Source: Chara braunii
Taxonomy: Eukaryota > Streptophyta > Charophyceae > Charales > Characeae
Length of the DNA: 64,000 nucleotides
Direction of reading: 5' to 3'
Assembly (NCBI GenBank): GCA_003427395.1
Contig: BFEA01000535.1
Location: forward strand, 214,607-278,606
Part shown: one piece after another, positions 42,223 through 52,812 of the stretch
Numbering within the stretch: position 1 is the stretch's first letter
Layout of the letters: every line of letters begins with the position of its first letter
Notes under the pieces: model-generated
Databases searched by the model: none
What the model saw: only the letters and a program-made list of their open reading frames with translations
What the model was told of the DNA's origin: nothing
Made by a program: the position numbers and the translations under genes

Positions 42223-43960
42223 CCTTGACCGCTTCCACCTCCTTGCCACCTCCCTCCGACCACGACAGTAGCATAGGTACTCCCCTCACCTACACTGTTG
42301 CCTGACTCGTCAAGGCCCCACTCTATCTCGCTGTGTTCCAGACCACCCTCTTATAGAGTAAGGATAAGACTATCCTTGACCTTAACTTGGCTCGTGATGG
42401 TCTGGCCCTTCCACTTTCTGCCCTTGGCAAGGTCCTTGTGCCAGAAAGTGGTTACTGACGCGGACTGGGCCTCAAAAGCAACAACCTCGCGACTTAACGT
42501 ATCATAGGTCATGTAAGGCTGTTGCTTTGTAGTGAAGAAGTGCCTGTGCAAATTCTCAAGCATGGCACGGTAGAACAATTGGAGAAGTTGGGTCTCAATG
42601 ACCCCATGTCTAGGGACAGCGACAAGCTCATCCATGGCAACTTTGAGTGCTCGTGCACTCCTCCACTGTCGCGTGTGGATCGTTTGCAATTTGTCAAACG
42701 CCCTAATGCCCCTAGTGACATTTGCAAAATGTTCGCGGAGAGTGGACATAAATTCACTTCAAGTTAGTGATGGAAGAGTATGTGACCTTGTCATTGTCAC
42801 ATTTGGCAGCATGCGCAAGCGACCTAGCAAAGTTGCCCGCTTCTTCCTTTAGTGCCTGAAAGGCCACGAAAACATGGTTCTCTGGCGCGATATCCTATAC
42901 ATGCAAATAGGACTTGATATTGGCTTCCTGATTATCAAAGTCCTCGCTTCTTCCCACCATAGGGTTCAGGGAATCTGACCTTAACGTGCTCACGATGTGG
43001 TCGTGCCTCCTCTTCCTTGGGAGCCGCTATATTGGCGCCTTCTCTGGCACCCATGCAAAATTTCTTTGTCTTCTACAACGACACACATTTTGCTTGCGAC
43101 ATGCAGCATCATATCTCATGCAAAATCTTGAAGCCTACCCGCATGGACTAAGAGGCGATATCATGGCCCCTAAGGTAGCGCAACTGCTCTTGCTGGGCTC
43201 TCAGCGTCACATCCATGTTCTGGGATAGGAGTTCTATTTTTCTATCGAGATCCGCCTGTACTCCCAGTTGGCCCTGTTGCTCTTCAACAACCTTCAACTC
43301 TCTCTCCATCTTCTGCCGCCTCCAACCGCCTCATTCTCTCCCTCGCAAGGCGCAACTTCCATTCCAACCTCTTTTCATCTTCCTTGGCCTGTCGGCGCAA
43401 GGGATCCTCCTCCCTTCCCAACTCTTGTTCCATTGCTTCTCTTTCTGCCTGAGGGATAAGCAACATAGCTTCTTCATCCTTCCTCGAGGCTAGATTAGCC
43501 ACCCACTTAGTCACCATCTTCTCCACCTTTGCCTCTCTCTCCCAGGCAGTACTAGATTCCCCTCGCTCTTCAATTCTTGCTGTTCTCTGCAGAGGAACCT
43601 CTACCTCTTCTTCTTCTTCTTCTTCTACGGCTGCTGCTACTGCTACTGCCTCTTTCTCTTTCTGCAACCGTTTCAACTCTTCTTCTAACTCTTTCTCTTT
43701 CTTGGCCTTCTCTGCCAGTGAGGCCACCTTCTTGGCCTTCTTCTCCAACTCTTTCTTCTCCTTCCTCGCCTTCTACTCTGCCAGAATTCTCGCAGCTTCC
43801 TCCTCCTGCTCCTTCGTGTAAGGAGAGGTCCCAGTACCACCACTCGTTGTAACTGTACAGTTAAGGGTCCGCCAAAATCCTAACGCGAAGAGAAATTGGC
43901 ATAGGGTTCCCCACGAGCAAGGAGTACATAGGATAGTCATCCATGGTGGAAGGTGCACAA
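41149..43960 (-). pseudogene. E7 gag
   Basis: Minus-strand gag. N-terminal coiled coil (43284-43958: KEQEEEAARILAE, then KKAKKVASLAEKAKKEKELE and a Glu-rich run), with one stop after ILAE. The capsid region at ~42350-42900 includes IRAFDKLQTIHTRQWRSA and QLFYRAMLENLHRHF. A Gly/Arg-rich linker follows, then two copies of a zinc knuckle reading FQSVFCGDPKHIIKFC, in which the first Cys is absent. Frames shift several times. Confidence 0.72.
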
Positions 43961-44690
43961 CCTAGTGAACGTCCACTCCTCACCACTTCGACTTATCCAC
44001 CAATTGACTGACTGACTGACTCTCTAAGGACCACAGAGTCTTCACCTTTGTTCCAGCCAGGTTACCACAGCCGACGGAAGCTTTCGACACCACTATCACC
44101 GAAACTTTCCACGATCCAAGTGCTCCTTGCACCCGCTATCAATCCCACTTGGCTTTCACTCTGGATCAAATCCCTATCAACTATGGTCACTAACCTAACT
44201 TACTCTAAGACTGTCACTACAAGACTCTACTGCTGATCAGGAGGCATTTAAGGAGATCCCCCATAACTCCTCAAGAATTCTTTAACGTCGCAGTCAGGAC
44301 GAAGTGATCAGCAGAGTCCTCTCAATACTTAGACAGCTGGATGTGCAGCCTGCAGCTCGGAGTTCAGGCCTACCGTGCCACATTGAGCAGCCCGTCGGTC
44401 TGTAGCGGTGCTTGGGGGTCTTATCCCCGGGATGTGTCAGTCGTCAGACGTGGCTTTTACCCCTACTAAGTCCCGTGCAGGTTTGGTTACCGCAGCTCTA
44501 TCGACCACATGCACAAAGTCCTATCACCTAGACAAAAGTGACTCAATGCAGAAAGAAGAGACAGGCTGACGCTCAACAAGTACCAAGGTTATGTGCACAT
44601 CCACAGGGTAAGGGGTAGGCCAAGGCTTGGAGAGATTATACCATACTCCAGCTTGGTCAAAGTCTTGGTCAACGCCCCCGTCAAAGATCT

Positions 44691-44779
44691 TGGTCAACGC
44701 TGGTCAACGCCGGTCAACGCTGGTCAACGCTGGTCAACGCTGGTCAATGCTGGTCAATGCTGGTCAACGCCGGTCAACT
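44691..44779. repeat. 10-bp tandem repeat GGTCAACGCT
   Basis: About nine adjacent near-perfect copies of the decamer. Confidence 0.92.
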
Positions 44780-45019
44780 TTGTCTCGGTCAACCTTCGAC
44801 CTCCTGGCTATGGCCGCCGACCCTTCTCCTTCGTCAACCTTCTTCTTTCCCCTCTCGTCTTCTTCCTCACCCAACCTTGGCTATGGCTTCTTCTTTCTCC
44901 CTCGTCTCTCGTTCCTCCCACTTTCTTTCTCTCTCGTTCTTCTTCACTTCTGCCTTCGTCCTCTTTACTTCCGAGCTCAACGGCTATGGCCGCCACTTCT
45001 TCTTCCTCCTTGGCGCATC

Positions 45020-45027
<8 letters not shown>

Positions 45028-45089
<62 letters not shown>

Positions 45090-45090
45090 N

Positions 45091-45176
<86 letters not shown>
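45028..45176. repeat. (CT)n microsatellite
   Basis: About 150 bases of CT repeat with one N at 45090, probably a collapsed gap of unknown true length. Confidence 0.95.
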
Positions 45177-45178
<2 letters not shown>

Positions 45179-45820
45179 CCCTTCGTTGTCGTCGGTTCCC
45201 CTTCTCTCCTTCACTTCAATAGCGCGCCGGGCTTCGCCAACGTGGCAGCCTCTTCTTCACGATGGCGGTCGCCTCCCTCAGCCCAGCGCTCTTCCTTGAT
45301 GCGGCGGTCCACCTCATCACGCAGCGAGGAGCACCGCGAGTGCACACAAGCAACAAGGCGCGCGCTTAGCGACGGGCATGCGATCAAGGTGCGCGCTTAG
45401 CGACGGGCGTGCGATCAACAAGGCGCGCGCTTAGCGACGTGCGTGCGAACAATAGCGCGCGCGAAATACAGCGATCGTGAGCAAGGCGGCGGTATGTGCT
45501 CAGCGGGCACGAGCAAGCAGCGGAGCGAGCGTGCGGAATGGCAACTGGCGCGCGCTGGTAACAACGGGCGCATGGCAAACAACGGGGCACCGGCGATAAC
45601 AGGCAGTGCACAGCAAACAGCGGCATCGAACAAGGCGCAGCCGGCACACACACAAGCAGCGGGGCGCGCACGTTCGATGAGGGAAGCAGCAGCGCGCGCG
45701 AGCACTGACGTGGCGCGTAGGCACCTCCTCCTACTTCCGATGTCGGCGACGATGGTGACCTGCGCCCGACGATGATGATGACGACGGCGATGGCGGACAG
45801 CGGTGGAACAGCGGGTACCA

Positions 45821-45833
45821 GCTCCGATGCCAA
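45821..45833 (-). other. E7 primer-binding site
   Basis: The minus strand reads TTGGCATCGGAGC next to the LTR end GAGTGCA. It is one base from the E3/E5 site. Confidence 0.78.
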
Positions 45834-46548
45834 TGCACTCAGACTTGTCTTCGACCTCGCTCAGCATGCATGGAAAGAGATGACGTTTAAACTTGGCGTA
45901 CAGCGCCCACACAAAGCTCAGAGATAATACGTGGCCAGGAACACAGATCAGATTCAAACTTGTCTTGATAGCTATGACACACGGCGCCAGACAAAGGTTC
46001 CCAACCGATGAACTGTATCCACCAGCAACTTATTCGCACTCACACTCACACTCTCGGATCACCCTGGATGTCCCGCACACACACACACACACTCGAATAC
46101 TCACACTATCCTATCCTACGTGGCAGCTATGGCTGCCAGCTCCCACCTATGCTTCGCGGCTATGGCCGCGTCTTCTTCCTCTTAGCCCTCTTCTTCTTCG
46201 GGCACCTGCAGACCTCCGTAGCACAAGACGCTCTGACAGCGCTTCTGCACGGCTTACAGGCAGAATGAATGAATTTCTTGACGCTCCCTCTTTACTTATA
46301 CTTCGGACCGTCGTAGGTCTGCCCTTGGACCCTGGGCCCGGGTGTGCACAGTCCCACATGGTACTTGCTGACTAGACAAAGTGCACCTTGGGACTGGGTA
46401 CCGCTGACTGGGCCAGCTAGGACAAGGGCTGCCCCTTGCTGACTGTGCTAGGATTGCCCTCTGCTGACTCAGACGCGAACTGACTCCCTTTTTTTTTTTT
46501 TATTTGGACCATTTCTCGATTTATCCGTGTCATCCTTGCGCAGGGGCC

Positions 46549-46580
<32 letters not shown>

Positions 46581-46905
46581 ACGGATGTCCCGAAGGACAC
46601 GCGAACTGACTCCTACGACTCACGAAAGGCCAGTTTTGGAGCTTCTAGAAGGTCCTACTCTCTTGACCTTTCAGAACTGTAGCAGCTACAACCTATAGGA
46701 CACCAATGACCGCTAAGTCTAAAGTCTACCGGTCAAACCCTGGTGACCGCACTATATACAACAGCCGAACAGACGACTTTAGAAGAACAGGTCGCAGGCT
46801 CAAACATCCGGGTCAACGGGTACTGTACACGGGTCATGGGGGGAAGATCTAGGGATCGAGCCCTGGGTACTGCATCTGTCACCGAAATAGCAGAAAACCG
46901 TTTCA
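45834..46905 (-). repeat. E7 5' LTR (carries U6 insertion)
   Basis: 1072 bases against 953 in the partner. Almost all the difference is the 113-base U6 insertion plus its 13-base target duplication. Confidence 0.9.
46488..46600 (-). pseudogene. U6: U6 snRNA retropseudogene
   Basis: The minus strand carries a full-length U6 spliceosomal RNA copy. It has the 5' stem region (CTTCGGGACATCCG), ACAGAGA (plus 46559-46565), the AGC triad region (ATTAGCATGG) and an end at GGTCCAAAT followed by A13 instead of the gene's T-run. A perfect 13-base duplication GCGAACTGACTCC flanks it (46475-46487 and 46601-46613). The E7 3' LTR shows the uninterrupted target once. There is no upstream TATA or USE because the flank is LTR, so it is a LINE-type retroposed copy and not an expressed gene. 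Confidence 0.93.
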
Positions 46906-47332
46906 CTGAAATTCAATTTTTAATTATTTATTTCGGATTGCAAGGGGGATTGGGAGAGCTACTGAACTTGCAATTTCGAGTATTTTTATATTATTATTTT
47001 CTCGAAAATGTTTTTGCAAAGTTCAAACTATTCTTTTGATTAGTGCTCCTTATCTGGGCGATCCCACCTACCCCATCTATGGTGTTGCACCCTCTTTTCT
47101 TCCCTTCTCCATCTGTCTACGGGTACTCCCTACTGTGGCATTGGTAAGTTGCCATGTCAGCATGCCACGTCAGCATGCCACATCAGTAGTGACACATCAG
47201 CGACACGTCAGCTGACAGCCGTGCCATGTCAGCAGCAGAGGTGCCACGTCAGCAGCCCCTCGGCCTGGTCTATGCTCACACGTTCTTAGACAGCCAAAGC
47301 CAGGGGAATCGGCCGAGGTCTATCAGGCCCAG
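46906..47332 (+). other. E6 leader, right part, with GCCACGTCAGC motifs
   Basis: Starts at E7 target copy CTGA. A cluster at 47150-47255 has GCCACGTCAGC twice and several one-base variants (GCCATGTCAGC, GCCACATCAG). The orientation relative to transcription is opposite to that in E3/E5. A frame open into gag extends upstream of 47333 to ~47225, so the gag start is uncertain. Confidence 0.6.
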
Positions 47333-48816
47333 ATGCTGACCTTGATAACCGAAGCTAAGCAACGGGCAGATGCGGTGGCAGCTGCAGAGAAGAAAAAGGC
47401 GGAAGAGGCAGAGAAATTACGTCTGCTGGCGGAACAACAATGTCAGCACGAAGAAGTAGCAGTGAGGGCTGCCGACGAGGAATGCAACATTTGGCGCGAG
47501 AAGGTATTCGGGGAGGAGAGAGCTATACTCATTATGGCTGCGGAATGGCGGGCAGAGGCAGAGAACGGTGAACTCAGCAACAGTGGACTCAAGATTTCGC
47601 TGTTGCTCTCCCACCTTAGGGACCTCCCGGCGACGTGCATTGCACAACAGGAGGATATCCACTGCCTCGACGACGCGGTCAAGGACCACAAGGCGTCGCT
47701 TGCTCAAGTCAACAGCCGCCTATAGCTGCTGGAGCAACGACCCGTCGCCGCCACCGGCGCCAGCTCCTCCAACCATGCTGATCGCCTCCACACATTGGAG
47801 ATCGACGTCGGAACGCTCAAGGACGGTGCACAGCTACAGCAAGCAGCAACTCAACAACTTAAGCAGCAGATCTGCGCAGCAGCCGCTGGCCCTAGCACGT
47901 CACCGCGCGAGAGCATTCTGAAGTTCGATGGCCAACTGATCTTCTGTGCCGCCACGAAGACGGGACTCAATTCCGTGGTTTCGCTAGTTTGAGCTCAAGC
48001 TGGAGATCCACCAAACCGGCAACGCCAAACGACACGCGTACTTGTACTCCCAATCGGAAGGCGCGTGCCAAGCTTGGTTGGACAATATGTTGTCCGCGCA
48101 CTGGGTCACGGTCTCCAATTTGACACACCAAGATCAGCTGGGCTGATCTGAAGGCGGCGTGGCACAAGCGGTTCCAAGTGGAGCAGCCCGATCTTCAAGC
48201 AATGGACAAAATGCAGAAGTTCTACGTGAACACGTTGCCAAGAGGAGATTGGATAGCCGAGTACCAACGTTTGGCATCCACGCTGGAGTTGCCAATGGTA
48301 TTCAAAGGCATTAAGCACTACTTCATCACGAAGTCGTGTCCGGCATTGTCAAATGCTTTGACACACGTCGCGGAGACTCTCACCACGAGTACGGAGCTCT
48401 TTGACAAGGCCGCGCAGATCATCATCACGAACACCGAGGCAAAGAATCTTGGTCGTTCGCCTTCGACAGGCCCGAGCAGAGAACAGCATTGGCCGAAAGT
48501 GGCCATGGTCGCAGCGGCAACGCCAACCGACCCTTCAAGCGAGGTTGCATCTGCCAATGAGGGAGACAGACTCGCAGCCGCCTGGGATCGTGGCCGCCCC
48601 GGCAAAGGCCAAGGACGCGGCAGATCGAAGACCAACACCTCTTCAAACCCTGGGCCTGGCCCAGCGGCTCAAGCTCCTTGGACCCACTACGGTCTCTCGG
48701 AAAGCGTATACAAAAGACGCACGAGATTCCGATACTGTTTGTGGTGTAACAACGACCTCCACGAGACGGCCGTATGTTTTTTGAAAGCCAACGGGAAAAC
48801 CCAGTCGGGAAATTGA
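47333..48816 (+). CDS. E6 gag
   Basis: Segments in order: charged coiled coil (EAKQRADAVAAAEKKKAEEAE from 47333), a stop at 47723, a short helical block (LHTLEIDVGTLKDGAQLQQ), a capsid segment with frame changes near 47990-48170, and an open frame 48178-48816. This last part includes FKGIKHYFITKSCPALSNAL, a Gly/Arg-rich linker and a complete CCHC knuckle (CLWCNNDLHETAVC). It is a gag of the Ty3 type, moderately damaged, in a lineage distinct from E1-E5. Confidence 0.8.
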
Positions 48817-49889
48817 GCACCGCCGACAGTGATGCGACGACACTCTCGATGCCTTACCAGTTGTTGCGCGGGCAACCGCCCTTAGCTCCGAGGCACATGT
48901 GGAAGTCGATAGTCCTCCCATCTTATATTCTTATGAGGACTATGCTGCCCAGCCCGTACCTTCGCTGGGCACTCATGCTCAAGGACAAGATGTGTGTGCG
49001 GGATCTTCTCCGTCCGGAAACGGCGACTTATCGTCTTCAAGTGGTTCTTCACGGGATTCGGCGTGCGATTTCAACAATAGAGGTAGTGGACCCGCTCACG
49101 TCCAAGGATTTCGCATGGCTTCCTCTCCCGACCATGGGCCACTTGCAGGGCCTGCAATGCGCAACACTATGCGCTCATCTTCACACCTACTTATCCTTCT
49201 ATGCACCACCAACTTCGCCGACGGATGACGAAGCTGCGGTGGGGAACATCCTTGCGTATGTTACCAAGGTGGCCCGCGAGTTTCGCACGCAACAGTACGA
49301 TGACCACAACGCACCGCTCCTCTACGTCCGCATCCAAGTTGGGCAAGCGTCCTGCAGCGCTTTGCTGGATAGCGGCGCGACTCGGAATTTCATGAGCCAG
49401 GCCTTTACTCAAAGGGTTGGCCTTGGCCCACAAGTTCGAAGGAAGGAAAATCTTACAGCGATCAAGTTGGCGGACGAACGGACGCAGCAACTTATTGACC
49501 GCTACATCGAGGCCGTACCGGTATATTTCGCATCTCATGCATGCGAACCGGTGACGTTCGATGTCTTGGACACGGACTTCGATATCATTTTGGGGATGCC
49601 TTGGCTTGCAAGTGCGGATCACACGGTCAACTTTCATCGGCGGACTCTTACCGTCCACGACGCCTTTGGCGCCGAGGTGCCGTGTACCATTCCTCTTCCG
49701 CACCCTTTGATTCGGTGCCAAGTTGTGACGGCCAAGTCGTTCCGGGCCACTTGTGCTTACGAGCAGCCTGACGAGATTGACCTATGTTTTCTACGAACCG
49801 TCGTGGTAGCCGACTCTTCACCCACGGACTTGTTTTCGGACCCCCATATGGTGCGGTTGCTTGACAAGTTCGCCAACATCTCCGAGTAA
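48774..49889 (+). CDS. E6 aspartic protease and gag-pol linker
   Basis: 371-residue open frame. The first ~150 residues are a spacer without recognisable domain. The retropepsin follows: LLYVRIQVGQASCSALL, intact loop DSGATRNFMS, ADERTQQLIDRYIEAVPV and the C-terminal FDIILGMPWLASAD. The frame overlaps the end of gag by 43 bases in another frame. A stop (TAA at 49887) ends it where the link to RT (PTGVVPDRPISREI) begins. All expected protease motifs are present. Confidence 0.86.
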   Translation: MFFESQRENPVGKLSTADSDATTLSMPYQLLRGQPPLAPRHMWKSIVLPSYILMRTMLPSPYLRWALMLKDKMCVRDLLRPETATYRLQVVLHGIRRAISTIEVVDPLTSKDFAWLPLPTMGHLQGLQCATLCAHLHTYLSFYAPPTSPTDDEAAVGNILAYVTKVAREFRTQQYDDHNAPLLYVRIQVGQASCSALLDSGATRNFMSQAFTQRVGLGPQVRRKENLTAIKLADERTQQLIDRYIEAVPVYFASHACEPVTFDVLDTDFDIILGMPWLASADHTVNFHRRTLTVHDAFGAEVPCTIPLPHPLIRCQVVTAKSFRATCAYEQPDEIDLCFLRTVVVADSSPTDLFSDPHMVRLLDKFANISE

Positions 49890-50037
49890 CCTACCGGTGT
49901 GGTGCCGGATCGGCCGATCTCTCGCGAGATCATTCTTGAGGCCGGTGTTGTGCCGTTGAAAGGTTGCATCTATGGCATGAGCAAGGAGGAGCTCGCAGTC
50001 CTCCGCGCGCAACTCGATGATTTGTTGGACAAGGGCT

Positions 50038-51340
50038 AGATCCGCCCTAGCAGCTCGCCATACGGTGCGCGGGTTCTCTTCGTACGGAAGAAAAACAAGG
50101 ATCTACGATTGTGCATCGACTACCGCAAGCTCAACGCGCAAACCGTCAAGAATGCGGGGCCTCTTCCTCGTATCGACGATCTTCTTGAGCGTTTGGGCGT
50201 CGCAAAGTACTTTTCCAAGTTGGACTTGAAGTCGGGCTATCTTCAGATTTCGATACGCCTGAATGATGGCTATAAATCGACGTTCAAGACGCGGTCCGAG
50301 CATTTTGAGTGGGTAGTCATGCCTTTTGGCCTCACCAATGCCCCAACGACCTTTCAAGCGGCAATGACCAACGAGTTCCGTGCGATGTTGGACCGGTTAG
50401 TGTTGGTCTACTTGGACGACATTCTCGTCTATAGTCGGACCTTGGAGGATCATCTTGAGCACCTTCGACGAGTGTTGGAGACGCTCCGCCGCGCCAAGCA
50501 CAAAGCCAATCGTGACAAGTGCCAATTTGTCTGGCAAGAGTTGGAATATTTGGGCCATTTTGTCACACCGGAGGGCATCAGTCCATTATCGGACAAGATT
50601 CAAGTTGTCCAAGAGTGTTCAGAGTCGCGGAACGTTACGGATGTCGGATCATTTCGTGGCCTTGTCAGCTACTACCAGCGTTTTATCAAAGGCTATTCGA
50701 AGATCGCGGCCAGCTTGACCAAGCTTCAATGCGAGGATCGGCCGTTCGACTTCGATGAGGATGCGCGGGGTTCATTTTTTGCCCTCAAAGCCGCTTTGCT
50801 ATCCGCGGAGGTCTTGCGCATCTACGACCCGCTATTGCCAACACGCGTCACTACCAATGCGTCTGACTATGGCATTGGGGCCGTCCTCGGGCAACACGAT
50901 GGCGTGGATTGGCACCCGGTCGAATATTTCAGCAAGAAAATGCCCGCCGTGCACTCAATCGACGATGCAGAGAAGAAGGAGATATTAGCCTTCGTCCACA
51001 CGCTCAAGCGGTGGCAGCATTTCCTACTTGGTCGAAGTCAATTCCGATGGGTAACGGATAACAATCCATTGGTCTTTTACAAGACCCAAGACACGGTCAA
51101 CAACACCATCGCCCGTTGGATGGCTTCCATTGACCACTTTGACTTCTTTCCCGACCACATTATAGGAAAGTCAAACCGTTTTGTGGATGCTCTTTCACGG
51201 CGTCCGGATCATTGCACCGCAGTCTACTCGACCTTCGAGATCGATGACGACTTGCGGGACAGCTTCATCCGCGGCTACCAAGCCGACCCCGAGTTTCGCG
51301 ACAAGTACGCGAATTGTTCCTCTCCTAATCCGCAGCGCCA
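50038..51340 (+). CDS. E6 reverse transcriptase and RNase H
   Basis: Long open frame, best-preserved RT in the window. It has [45 protein letters not shown] and active site [11 protein letters not shown] with both Asp residues. Then come YLGHFVTPEGIS, GLVSYYQRFIKGYS, and RNase H with VTTNASDYGIGAVL, AEKKEILAFVHTL, WVTDNNPLVF and VDALSRRP. The first RNase H acidic residue (TDAS) is Asn. A stop at 50037 (KG*IRPSSS) separates the fingers start. The frame loses integrase homology after ~51330 and regains it from ~51540. Confidence 0.9.
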
Positions 51341-51367
51341 TCACACTATCGGATCCAAGAGGGATAT

Positions 51368-52630
51368 TTGCTCATCCACTCGCGGGGGAACGATTGTCTT
51401 TGCGTGCCAAGTGATTCCCAGTTGCGTATGCGGCTTCTTGTCGAGATTCATGACGCTCCCGCCACCAGACATTTTGGAGTCAATCGAACGATTCACCGAC
51501 TTCGTGAGTGCTTTTCGTCCCGATCTTCTCGGCGTCGTCACACGCTATTGCGAGTCATGCGAGGTTTGCCGACGTTGCAAATCCCGCAATCATCGTCCGT
51601 ACGGCGAGTTGCGACCATTACTGGTCTCCTTGCGCCGAAGGGAAGCAATTGCCATAGGTATCACTGGGCCGTTTCCCAAGCACAAGACCTGTGTGGATGG
51701 GACTCTCACGGTGGTCGACCGACTCACCAAGTTCGCCATGTTTTTGTCTTGCCGCTATCATGCAAGGCACTGGAGTTAGCCGAGGTTCTTTACGCCAGTT
51801 GGATTCGAACCAAGGGTTGCCCCAAGGAAATCGTTTGCAACCGCGACACTCGGTTCATGTCCGATTTTTGGTTGGCGCTCATCAAACGATGGGGCTCATC
51901 TCTCAAGCCGAGTTCGGCTCACCACCCCCAAACCGATGGCCAAACGGAGAGGGCGCATCAGACTGCACAAGTTCTCCTTCACACTCGCATCCGTCCCGAC
52001 CAAAAGGATTGGGTTGAGCGGCTGCCGGATGTCGAGCTGGCATACAACTCGTCCATTCATCCGGCTATCGGGATGTTGCCCTTTGAGTTCGAGCATGGCT
52101 CGCCGGTCACTTCTCCGTTGGACACGATCATCCCACAGGTGGCCGAGAGCGACGACCATCTTCTTTTCGTGCGTCAGATGCAAGAGCTACTTATCAAGGC
52201 CCACGACCAGATGTCAAAGACACAACAACGCATGAGCCAGCATCCCAATCGTCAGTGCCCTCCTTGTCCATTCCGCGTCGATGACCTCGTATGGGTCTCC
52301 GCCGTGGAGGTCAGCCTCGAACAAGATATCTCTCGCAAGCTCCTCCCGAAATGGATGGGGCCCTGGCCAATCGCGGCACCCGTTGGGGATGCACCCGAAG
52401 GACCTTCCTTTGTCGTTAACGTGCCCGCCCACTTGCCCGTCCACCCGGTTTTCCATTGTTCCAAGTTGGCTCTATTCACTCCAGTGGAACATGACGACTT
52501 TCCCGAGCGACGATCGCAAGGCCCAACCTCTATGGACGGTTTTCAAGAGGTTGGCAACATCATCTCCCAGCGACGCTACGGCAAACAGGCCGACCGAGTA
52601 CTTAGTACACTTTTCGTACTGCAGCCATAA
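51368..52630 (+). CDS. E6 integrase
   Basis: The zinc-binding part (EIHDAPATRHFGVNRT) is in this frame. The VCRRCKSRNHRPYG and first core segment (IGITGPFPKHK, VVDRLTKFAMFL) lie at ~51540-51770 in the frame of the RT, so two compensating shifts occur. Afterwards this frame carries the second Asp (VCNRDTRFMSDFW), the Glu in HHPQTDGQTERAH, YNSSIHPAIGMLPFEF, GPY/F module (KWMGPWPIAAPVGD, HPVFHCSKL) and the start of the chromodomain-like tail (FQEVGNIISQRRYG). The tail ends in another frame (DRWLTRAEL) by ~52720. It inserts cDNA with, here, a 5-base duplication. Confidence 0.86.
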   Translation: MLIHSRGNDCLCVPSDSQLRMRLLVEIHDAPATRHFGVNRTIHRLRECFSSRSSRRRHTLLRVMRGLPTLQIPQSSSVRRVATITGLLAPKGSNCHRYHWAVSQAQDLCGWDSHGGRPTHQVRHVFVLPLSCKALELAEVLYASWIRTKGCPKEIVCNRDTRFMSDFWLALIKRWGSSLKPSSAHHPQTDGQTERAHQTAQVLLHTRIRPDQKDWVERLPDVELAYNSSIHPAIGMLPFEFEHGSPVTSPLDTIIPQVAESDDHLLFVRQMQELLIKAHDQMSKTQQRMSQHPNRQCPPCPFRVDDLVWVSAVEVSLEQDISRKLLPKWMGPWPIAAPVGDAPEGPSFVVNVPAHLPVHPVFHCSKLALFTPVEHDDFPERRSQGPTSMDGFQEVGNIISQRRYGKQADRVLSTLFVLQP

Positions 52631-52798
52631 ATCTGACCGTTGGTTGACCCGTGCGGAACTTCAGACGACAGCCCCCGACGTTCTCACACACTATGAACGC
52701 AAGTTGCAGGCAAGTCGGCACCTTCTGCTCCACGTCGTACTCGCGTCCAGGTCCCACCTTCAGATTCTCAGCTTCGCCCTCGACCCGGCTTGACTTCA

Positions 52799-52811
52799 TA
52801 AGGAGGGGGGG
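52799..52811 (+). other. E6 polypurine tract
   Basis: Purine run AAGGAGGGGGGG just before the 3' LTR start (TGTTACG at 52813). Confidence 0.8.
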
Positions 52812-52812
52812 T

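Larger units (their letters stand above)
43961..45820 (-). other. E7 leader with simple repeats
   Basis: Non-coding leader. It contains a block shared with the E2 leader (~44228-44305), about nine copies of a 10-base GGTCAACGCT unit (44691-44779), a (CT)n tract with one N (45028-45176), and a ~31-base GC-rich unit (GCGCGCTTAGCGACG) three times at 45358-45450. Open frames here are repeat translations (Ser-Leu) and not genes. Confidence 0.75.
36664..46905 (-). mobile_element. E7: Ty3-type LTR retrotransposon inserted in the E6 leader
   Basis: LTRs 36664-37616 and 45834-46905 have TG..CA ends. CTGA duplicates the target (36660-36663 and 46906-46909). The PBS is at 45821-45833. The minus-strand order is long leader with microsatellites, gag with an internal 537-base duplication, protease with an 85-base duplication, RT with a changed active site, RNase H, integrase. 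The lineage is close to E1/E8. Its 5' LTR carries a U6 retropseudogene. Confidence 0.9.

Noticed and set aside
44593-45400. Long open frames of 180-257 residues over the CT repeat
   Set aside because: They are Ser-Leu translations of a dinucleotide repeat in several frames and contain Ns; no protein domain.
46488-46600. Functional U6 snRNA gene
   Set aside because: It has an A-tail instead of a T terminator, a 13-bp target duplication, and LTR sequence where the USE/TATA promoter should be.
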